From assembly GCA_964392615.1 (NCBI GenBank), contig CAYMRB010000312.1:1-12302 (forward strand): a stretch of DNA of 12,302 nucleotides. Reading direction: 5' to 3'. The notes below the pieces were generated by a model that was not told the origin of the DNA, did not search any database, and was given only the letters and a program-made list of their open reading frames with translations. The stretch comes from CAYMRB01 sp964392615 (GTDB lineage Bacteria > Planctomycetota > UBA8108). Positions 1 through 5,078 of this stretch are shown piece by piece; positions within the stretch are counted from its first letter, which is position 1, and every line of letters begins with the position of its first letter. A program made the translations under genes and the position numbers.

Positions 1-883
1 GTGGAGGAAGAGCCCGCCTCCGAGGTGCCTGTGGAGGAGGGCGCCCGCGCGGAGGAGCGGCGGGCCGCCGCGGCACGAGCTTCTGGTGATGGCGCGGGGA
101 GGGGGGGGCGGCGATGGTGGGGCCGGAGGCCGTGGTGGCGACGGAGGCAGCGGAGGCGCGGGCGGGTGTGGAGGTCGCGGCGGTGATGGAGGTGACGGCG
201 GCAACGGCGGTGATGGATCCGACGGCTCCGACGGAACGGATGCTTCGAAGCACTGCGCTGGCAGCGATGGCGGGGCCGGATCCGACGGGGGGGACGGAGG
301 GGACGGCGGCGATGGAGGAAACGGCGGCGACGGAGGAGACGGGGCCGACGGTGGACCGGGTGGCGACGGCGGCGATGGCGGCAATGGAGGTGACGGCGGG
401 ATCGGGGCGATGGTCGTCGTCTGGCTCGCAGGAGACGACGCCTTCCGCGCCATGGTTCGCGATCAGCTGAAGGTCGACGTGCGAGGAGGTGACGCCGGCG
501 CGGTGGGGGAGGCGGGCATGCCGGGCGAGGGAGGCCGCGGCGGAGCGAGTTGTAGCGGTGGCGGCGGTGGAAGCGGCGGCAGCGGTGGCTGGGGTGGCGA
601 TGGCGGAGACGGAGGGGACGGCGGCTCGAGCTACTCGTGGACCGAGGACCGGATGAGGATCTACTCATCGGGGAGGAGAGTCACGGAGACTCATTCGTAC
701 TCCAGTCCCGGCGGATCGGACGGCAGCGACGGCAGCGACGGGTTCTCCGGCAGCAGCGGCTCGAGCGGTCGGCCGGGCAGCAGCGGAAACTCGGGAGCGC
801 ATGGGCAGGACGGTCGTCCCGGTCGCGCCGGGCACACGGGCTGGGCAGGAGCGGACGGCAGCGTCGTGTGGCGCGACGCTTGA
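1..883 (+). CDS. Glycine-rich collagen-like (Gly-X-Y) protein, 5' partial, probable frame break
   Basis: The last 265 codons (from a GTG at 86) are almost entirely Gly-X-Y triplets. GGD/GGN triplets dominate residues 5-107. Mixed GDA-GAV-GEA-GMP-type triplets follow at 134-180, and GSD/GSS/GRP collagen-like triplets at 211-258. Two non-repetitive islands interrupt them: a hydrophobic/charged stretch at about 108-132 (core VVVWLAGDDAFRAMV) and a Tyr/Ser/Thr-rich one at 181-210 beginning SSYSWTE. The final residues (GADGSVVWRDA) look like a natural end. The frame stays open to base 2, but bases 1-100 look more coding in frame 1, giving an acidic Ala/Glu-rich linker that runs into SGDGAG. Frame 1 joins the repeat frame if one G is removed from the G8 run at 101-108. 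So the gene probably starts upstream of the window and is either broken or misread there. Likely an extracellular or surface structural protein (inference). The island pattern resembles other Gly-rich proteins I recall, but I cannot name the family. Confidence 0.65.
   Translation, partial: WRKSPPPRCLWRRAPARRSGGPPRHELLVMARGGGGGDGGAGGRGGDGGSGGAGGCGGRGGDGGDGGNGGDGSDGSDGTDASKHCAGSDGGAGSDGGDGGDGGDGGNGGDGGDGADGGPGGDGGDGGNGGDGGIGAMVVVWLAGDDAFRAMVRDQLKVDVRGGDAGAVGEAGMPGEGGRGGASCSGGGGGSGGSGGWGGDGGDGGDGGSSYSWTEDRMRIYSSGRRVTETHSYSSPGGSDGSDGSDGFSGSSGSSGRPGSSGNSGAHGQDGRPGRAGHTGWAGADGSVVWRDA
98..406 (+). repeat. Imperfect 9-bp GGN-GGN-GAY-like tandem repeats coding for GGX triplets
   Basis: The DNA is a degenerate tandem repeat of units such as ggcggcgac and ggaggaaac, matching the GGD/GGN protein triplets. 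Codon third positions vary freely, so the triplet glycine pattern is kept at the protein level while the DNA drifts. This suggests selection on the protein rather than a very recent DNA expansion. Such repeats are prone to slippage and to assembly error. Confidence 0.7.
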
Positions 884-903
884 ACGGCGCGCTCCCGCTT
901 CGG

Positions 904-938
904 TTGACATTCCGTGCTGGTGGCGGGAGTGTAGGGCG
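904..938 (+). promoter_or_regulatory. Promoter-like element upstream of the 986-1510 gene
   Basis: TTGACA at 904-909 is a consensus -35 hexamer. It is followed by TTCCGT, and after an exact 17-base spacer comes GAGTGT at 927-932, which keeps the A and final T that matter most in a -10 box. GGGCG follows at 934-938. The element sits 53 bases before the ATG at 986. The same arrangement recurs at 4958-4992 with 28 of 35 positions identical, which makes a chance match unlikely. Assignment to a sigma-70-type promoter is inference. Confidence 0.6.
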
Positions 939-985
939 AGCCCGGCGGCGCGATGCAGCCGAACCTGTCGGAACGTGGAGGCACC

Positions 986-1510
986 ATGGGCGAGCACTGC
1001 AATCTCTTCATCGGAACCGTGGCGAACTGGCGTGAAGTCCAGTGTCTGTTCGAGGAGGAACCGGACTGCCTCTTCGAAGTTCCCGACGCCGGTGAGCCGC
1101 CGGAGTTCTTGACGTCATCGCCGTGGTATCGCGAGCTGGAAGAGCTCGGCGACGACGAGTTCGACGAGATGGACGACGACGAGCGGCCCAACTGCCTGGC
1201 TGGCGCGCTTCTGGGTTTCGACTGGTACGATCACGATTGGGTCGACTACGTGCGAACCGACGGTGACGCGTTGGCGCCCGAGCCGTTCTTCGCTCACCCG
1301 GAGGTCGGCCGGATCACGAGCTGGGAGATTCCCGACCTCGATGCCGTGCGCCGGGCCGTCGAGGAGCTCGGCGTCTCGTCGTTGAACTTCGTGTTCCACA
1401 TCGGCGATGACTTCGATGAGGGCGAGATCGAACGCGGCAAGCGCGCGGAACTCGCCGACGGGAAATACCTGATGTACCTCGGGCGGTTCTCCGGTGGCGG
1501 GAGCGGCTGA
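986..1510 (+). CDS. Small acidic protein of unknown function (174 aa)
   Basis: The ATG at 986 is chosen because GGAGG lies at 977-981, four bases upstream, and a promoter-like element at 904-938 precedes it. An in-frame ATG at 953 would add 11 residues but has no such site. The product is strongly acidic, with an Asp/Glu cluster at residues 50-66 (LEELGDDEFDEMDDDER), Trp/Tyr-rich patches (GFDWYDHDWVDY, 78-89) and an ordered-looking C-terminal half ending KYLMYLGRFSGGGSG. I see no signal peptide or transmembrane segment, so it is probably cytoplasmic. Four cysteines (5, 20, 28, 70) are present without a clear metal motif. I do not recognise the family. It lies downstream of the collagen-like gene on the same strand but has its own promoter candidate, and it ends 32 bases from a convergent gene. 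Confidence 0.75.
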   Translation: MGEHCNLFIGTVANWREVQCLFEEEPDCLFEVPDAGEPPEFLTSSPWYRELEELGDDEFDEMDDDERPNCLAGALLGFDWYDHDWVDYVRTDGDALAPEPFFAHPEVGRITSWEIPDLDAVRRAVEELGVSSLNFVFHIGDDFDEGEIERGKRAELADGKYLMYLGRFSGGGSG

Positions 1511-1535
1511 GATCGATTTGAGCGAGGCGACGGGT

Positions 1536-1582
1536 CGGGCAGCTACCTGCCCGGAACACCTTCCGTCTTGGCAACACGGAAG
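1536..1582. terminator. Two hairpins between convergent genes, candidate bidirectional terminator
   Basis: CGGGCAG (1536-1542), a CTAC loop and CTGCCCG (1547-1553) form a perfect 7-bp GC-rich stem over the stop codon of the minus-strand SUMF1-like gene. It begins 26 bases after the stop of the plus-strand gene. A second 7-bp stem, CTTCCGT (1560-1566) with ACGGAAG (1576-1582), lies in the tail of the minus-strand coding region. There is no T-run on either strand, so a classical intrinsic terminator is not shown. Confidence 0.4.
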
Positions 1583-2481
1583 CCGCGACTGCGTGGAAGA
1601 TGCCGCACGACAAAGCCGTCGCGACGGAACGCTGACCGGATCAGCAGAGGTGACGTGTCCCACGCCCCTCCACGGAGCACGCGGGGCGCGCCTGCCCTGC
1701 GGCTGCACGGCTCCGTACTCGGGCCGGTCGGGTAGGAAACATGGCTGTCCTCGCACCACTCCCATACGTTTCCGTGCATATCGTGAAGCCCGAATTGGTT
1801 GGGCTGCTTCCGACCGACCGGATGGGTTCTGCCATCGCTGTTGCGCTGGTGCCATGCCATCTCGCTGACGTGTCCGGTGCCCGCCAGGTCGCCGGTCGTT
1901 CCCGCGCGACAGGCATACTCCCATTGTGCCTCCGTCGGCAGGGCGAGACCGGTGCGTGCTTCGAACTCCTGGATGTCCTCCCACGAGACGGACTCGACCG
2001 GCAATTCCGACTCCGTCGGACCTCGGGGTAGCGCAGGCGGAAGGCCAGTGTCTCGTTCGCGGAAGTGCGACGGATTCGAGCCCACCACGGCGAGCCACTC
2101 CCGCTGAGTCGTCTCGTACTTGGCCACCAGGAACGGACGGAGCGACACCCGGTGAGGCGTTTCGTCGGGAAAGGCGCAACGGCTGTAGTTCGGACTGCCA
2201 GGTGTCGAACTGGCCCCCATCCAGAACGTCCCGCCCGGCAGGCGGACGAACACGATTCCCGTCTCGCGATGCCGATACTCCGAATACCCCTGCGCGTTCC
2301 TGCCCAGGCTCTCGAAATCGCGGAGAAACGGGATCCAATCCCAGTTCGCCCAGACAGCCGCGGTCAGGAGGGCGAGGAACGCTCCGCCTACGATCAGAGC
2401 TGTTCGTCGGCCGCGCTGCCGGTTCCTGCCGTCTCCAGGCGGTCGGCATTCGTTGGCTCGAGCGCTGCGGCTCATGTTCAC
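1543..2481 (-). CDS. Membrane-anchored SUMF1/FGE-fold protein lacking catalytic cysteines
   Basis: The 312-residue product has a basic N-terminus (RNRQRGRR, 19-26), one transmembrane segment at about 28-45 and an exported SUMF1-type domain from about 74 to the end. Family hallmarks are PGGTFWMGA (82-90), the ETPHRVSL strand (107-114), the LPTEAQWEYACRAGT motif (181-195), GLHDMHGNVWEWC (231-243), RVLRGGAWD (267-275) and the terminal RGFRVA (299-304). True formylglycine-generating enzymes carry two catalytic cysteines a few residues apart just after the GG-x-W/Y motif. Here that stretch reads GGAWDTSPLLIRSAFR with no cysteine, so FGE activity is unlikely and a binding or other role is more probable. 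The GTG start at 2481 overlaps the TGA of the upstream lipoprotein gene, implying translational coupling; an ATG two codons later is an alternative start. Confidence 0.88.
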   Translation of the reverse strand: MNMSRSARANECRPPGDGRNRQRGRRTALIVGGAFLALLTAAVWANWDWIPFLRDFESLGRNAQGYSEYRHRETGIVFVRLPGGTFWMGASSTPGSPNYSRCAFPDETPHRVSLRPFLVAKYETTQREWLAVVGSNPSHFRERDTGLPPALPRGPTESELPVESVSWEDIQEFEARTGLALPTEAQWEYACRAGTTGDLAGTGHVSEMAWHQRNSDGRTHPVGRKQPNQFGLHDMHGNVWEWCEDSHVSYPTGPSTEPCSRRAGAPRVLRGGAWDTSPLLIRSAFRRDGFVVRHLPRSRGFRVAKTEGVPGR

Positions 2482-4856
2482 TCGATTCGCGCGGCCCGGA
2501 TCCGGGCCGCGAACGCCCAGTCGTAAGTGAGTCCCATCTTGATCACATCCAAGACCTCGACGAGGGCCGTGGCGGCGACGTCCTCCGTCGCCACTGTCGA
2601 GCTCGTCGTGAAATCCCCGAATGCGCTCGAGTACGCCGCGTCGTACGCCCAGCTGTCACGCGACGGGAGTTGGCGCTTCATCGGGCCCACCGAACGGACG
2701 GAGACGACGACTCCGTGCGTGTCGCCGTTGAGATCCAGCTGAATCCCAGGGACGCCTCTCGAGAGCGCTCGGGGGAGCATCGTGAGTATCTTTCCGATAC
2801 CAGCGGTCGTGAGGGGCTCCCCTTCGAGAGTGCCGATCGCATCCCGGATCTTGTGTTCGCCCGGAGGGAGCTCGGCGTCGAACGATACGTCCAGAACCGT
2901 CCTCGTCAGTCCTCGCGCCAGCGACGTGAGGTCCGGCTTGGCAGGAACCTGCAGCGGAGCCAGCGCGTGCTCCTTTCTCCAGACGTTCGCGAGCTGAACG
3001 ATCATGCGATCACGCAAACGTAACGAAGAGGCAATGGAGAACGAGTACTTCGCCCAATTCTCGGCCAGGGTTCTTGCCGCCAGATCGCGGATCCGGGGGT
3101 GGATGACGCCACCGCCGACCCATGCGGTCTCCTCGTGATCCTCGAGCAGCGGGATCAGAAGATCCTCCATGTCGCTTCGGGCCCGATCTGTCACGGCGGT
3201 AACGGGCCCCGACAGCGCATCTCCCAGCTCCTCGATGATCAGCTGCCGGACTCGAATCGGGCGTCGTTCGAGTCCTCTCGCCAGCGATGCGATCGCCGCC
3301 GGTGAGCCGCTCCTGACGAGGAACTCGATCAGGCTCTTCTCCGTACCCACCGCCAGGTCGTCTTCGGGAATGGCGTCCGTGAGCCTCTCCCACTCCGAGG
3401 CCATCGCCTCGACCGCGGCCTGCGGGAGGACATCGAGCAGGCCTTCGGCGGCGGCGAGGCGACTGGCAGGGCACGGCCCTTCGCGAGTCTCTCGAAGCAG
3501 TGCCTCCGTCACATCCACTGCCTGGATGTAGCCCAGCAGGCGCACGAGGTCCGATCGAACACGGGCCGTGTCCGCTGCCTGCATTCCGCCGAGGATGGCG
3601 TCCTTGGCCGCAGCCGGGTTCTCCGCTGCCAGTTGTCGGGCGTAGTACCCGCTCGTCTCGTTCCCGGCGAGTGTGCGCTCGATCAACAGCTGCTCTTCGC
3701 CCTTCTGCTGAACCTGCGTCCACCAAGTCCGGATGGCCTCATTGCGCTTTTCGGATTCGCATGTGAACTGATCGTCGCCTTCGATGAATCCGCGATAGAA
3801 CCTCACCCCTGCCGTGCGCTCCAGGATCTCGTGCGCGCAGTCCCCGATGGTCATGACTCGGTGCGAGTAGACATGATCCCGATACGACGAGAGGGCGCGC
3901 GTGGGTCGTTCGTCGTCGAGAGCCTCGACCAGTTGCGGAAACGCGTCGTATCCGAGCGCGGCCAGCTCTGCGGCTGGGCCGCTGACCGAGAAGATGTCAC
4001 AACTGCCGGGTCGTCTGGACACCGAGCAAGTCTGGTCGCGAAGACGATAGACCAGCTCCGCGACTCTCTCCTCGCGGGTCAACGTCGCGAGCGGCGGCCG
4101 GTCACCTGCCTGCTCGTCTTCACGCACCATGGACGCCAGCGCCGCGGCGAGCTTCTCGGCGTCGCCCGCATGGCGGCTCTCGGGGAAGCGCTCGGCGAAG
4201 CGCTCGAACAGATCGAGCAGGTGTCTGCGATCGACCTCCTCGTTCTCAAACTCGAGGATCGACCTCCAAAACACCACGTGGCCGATCTCGACGGCCAAGA
4301 TTTCTCGGGTCGACCGCACGCGGTCGCGATCGCGCGCGAACTCCACTTGACGGAAAGCGCGCTTGCGCCGCGTCGCCTGCTCGAACAGCTCACTCGAAAG
4401 CCCCTCGAGACCGCTGCGATCACAGGCTTGCGCGACCACGAACGTCCGAGAGCACGGTGGCAGGCAAGGAACCGAACGAACGCGCGCACGGACTCGGTCG
4501 GTCGTCTCGCGTCGCAACTCCCTGAGGAGCTTCTCCGCCTCCTCCTCGAGCGGACGAATCCTGTACGACGCGCGTCCGTGATCGCCCGATCCTGCGGGTC
4601 TCCGAAACGTCCTAACCGCCAGGTCCCACGTGAGAATCGTGAAGTGCGATCCCGAATCATCGACCAAGAACGCCGGCTCGGTCCACCATCGCGTCGCCAC
4701 CTCGACATAGGGAAGCTCCCTCAGGTCGGGAAAGCCGAGCCCATCGAACCAGGAGTGAGCCTGGTGCCGTTCGGAGTCCCGATCCGGACGGGGATGGCGG
4801 CCGGCGACGGTCGAGCACCCGACGACGAGAGAGAGGAGAGCGACGTAGAAGCGCAT
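2478..4856 (-). CDS. Exported lipoprotein with helical-repeat (HEAT-like) body
   Basis: The start is the ATG at 4856, giving a short lipoprotein signal, MRFYVALLSLVVGC, with lipobox VVGC (Cys14). A GAGG lies nine bases upstream. An ATG three codons earlier (4865) abuts that site and is less likely. The 792-residue product has a mixed N-terminal region, Arg/Glu-rich helices at about 100-250, and from about 293 to 630 repeated amphipathic helices typical of HEAT/Armadillo-like solenoids (for example YDAFPQLVEALDD at 303-315, DLVRLLGYIQAVDVTEALLRET at 436-457, SPAAIASLARGLERR at 518-532). The C-terminal 150 residues are not repetitive. It probably serves as an envelope scaffold or protein-binding module. 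It lies immediately upstream of the SUMF1-like gene with stop/start overlap, so the two are probably made together. I have no specific function; the repeat assignment is from helix pattern only. Confidence 0.82.
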   Translation of the reverse strand: MRFYVALLSLVVGCSTVAGRHPRPDRDSERHQAHSWFDGLGFPDLRELPYVEVATRWWTEPAFLVDDSGSHFTILTWDLAVRTFRRPAGSGDHGRASYRIRPLEEEAEKLLRELRRETTDRVRARVRSVPCLPPCSRTFVVAQACDRSGLEGLSSELFEQATRRKRAFRQVEFARDRDRVRSTREILAVEIGHVVFWRSILEFENEEVDRRHLLDLFERFAERFPESRHAGDAEKLAAALASMVREDEQAGDRPPLATLTREERVAELVYRLRDQTCSVSRRPGSCDIFSVSGPAAELAALGYDAFPQLVEALDDERPTRALSSYRDHVYSHRVMTIGDCAHEILERTAGVRFYRGFIEGDDQFTCESEKRNEAIRTWWTQVQQKGEEQLLIERTLAGNETSGYYARQLAAENPAAAKDAILGGMQAADTARVRSDLVRLLGYIQAVDVTEALLRETREGPCPASRLAAAEGLLDVLPQAAVEAMASEWERLTDAIPEDDLAVGTEKSLIEFLVRSGSPAAIASLARGLERRPIRVRQLIIEELGDALSGPVTAVTDRARSDMEDLLIPLLEDHEETAWVGGGVIHPRIRDLAARTLAENWAKYSFSIASSLRLRDRMIVQLANVWRKEHALAPLQVPAKPDLTSLARGLTRTVLDVSFDAELPPGEHKIRDAIGTLEGEPLTTAGIGKILTMLPRALSRGVPGIQLDLNGDTHGVVVSVRSVGPMKRQLPSRDSWAYDAAYSSAFGDFTTSSTVATEDVAATALVEVLDVIKMGLTYDWAFAARIRAARIE

Positions 4857-4898
4857 AGATGCCATCCTCGTCACCAGAGCGTGGTGAAGGTCAGTCTC

Positions 4899-4953
4899 GC
4901 GCAAACGTGTCACCGTTCGGTCACCGAGCCTGTGAGCGCTCGTTCGTTTGCGC
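4899..4953. promoter_or_regulatory. 9-bp inverted repeat in the divergent intergenic region, operator candidate
   Basis: GCGCAAACG at 4899-4907 and CGTTTGCGC at 4945-4953 are perfect 9-bp inverted arms separated by 37 bases. Between them lie two copies of CACCG (4911-4915 and 4922-4926) and the palindrome GAGCGCTC (4934-4941). The right arm ends four bases before the -35-like TTGACT of the Sel1-gene promoter. The position, between the divergent lipoprotein and Sel1 genes, fits a regulator binding region or looped structure. No regulator is identified. Confidence 0.35.
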
Positions 4954-4957
4954 AGAG

Positions 4958-4992
4958 TTGACTTTCCGTCCCCGTCGCGAGAGTGTGGGGCG
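4958..4992 (+). promoter_or_regulatory. Promoter-like element upstream of the Sel1-repeat gene
   Basis: TTGACT (4958-4963), TTCCGT (4964-4969), a total spacer of 17 bases, GAGTGT (4981-4986) and GGGCG (4988-4992) repeat the arrangement at 904-938. The distance from the end of GAGTGT to the GTG at 5040 is 53 bases, the same as from the upstream copy to its ATG. To the preferred ATG at 5079 it is 92 bases. Confidence 0.55.
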
Positions 4993-4994
4993 GA

Positions 4995-5069
4995 TCGACA
5001 CGGGCGCGGGGCGCTTCGGGGCGTCCAGAGGGCCTCTTGGTGAATCCTGTTCTCTCGATACGGGCGCGG
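4995..5069 (+). repeat. 15-bp direct repeat pair in the Sel1-gene leader
   Basis: TCGACACGGGCGCGG (4995-5009) and TCGATACGGGCGCGG (5055-5069) match in 14 of 15 positions and are offset by 60 bases. The second copy runs into the GGAGG ribosome binding site of the ATG at 5079. It could be a leftover duplication or a binding site; nothing else supports a function. Confidence 0.35.
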
Positions 5070-5072
5070 AGG
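5068..5072 (+). promoter_or_regulatory. Ribosome binding site deciding the Sel1-gene start
   Basis: GGAGG sits six bases before the ATG at 5079. A competing AGAGGG at 5027-5032 lies seven bases before the in-frame GTG at 5040. The GTG start would add 13 residues containing RARRWR, giving a positively charged start to the signal peptide. Confidence 0.5.
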
Positions 5073-5078
5073 TGGCGA

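Noticed and set aside
98..406. Tandem repeat as a possible CRISPR array or other non-coding repeat
   Set aside because: Units are 9 bases, degenerate and in frame with Gly-X-Y codons, with no spacers.
114..1035. Other plus-strand open frames over the glycine-rich and acidic genes
   Set aside because: They are out-of-frame readings of GC-rich DNA, rich in Arg/Ala with no start signals or recognisable domains.
986..1510. Acidic protein as a DUF1877/YfbM-like immunity protein
   Set aside because: Length and general composition are loosely similar, but I could not match any defining motif.
1543..2481. SUMF1-like protein as the activating enzyme for the nearby sulfatase
   Set aside because: The catalytic cysteine pair is absent from the motif after GG-x-W, and the two genes are in separate transcription units.
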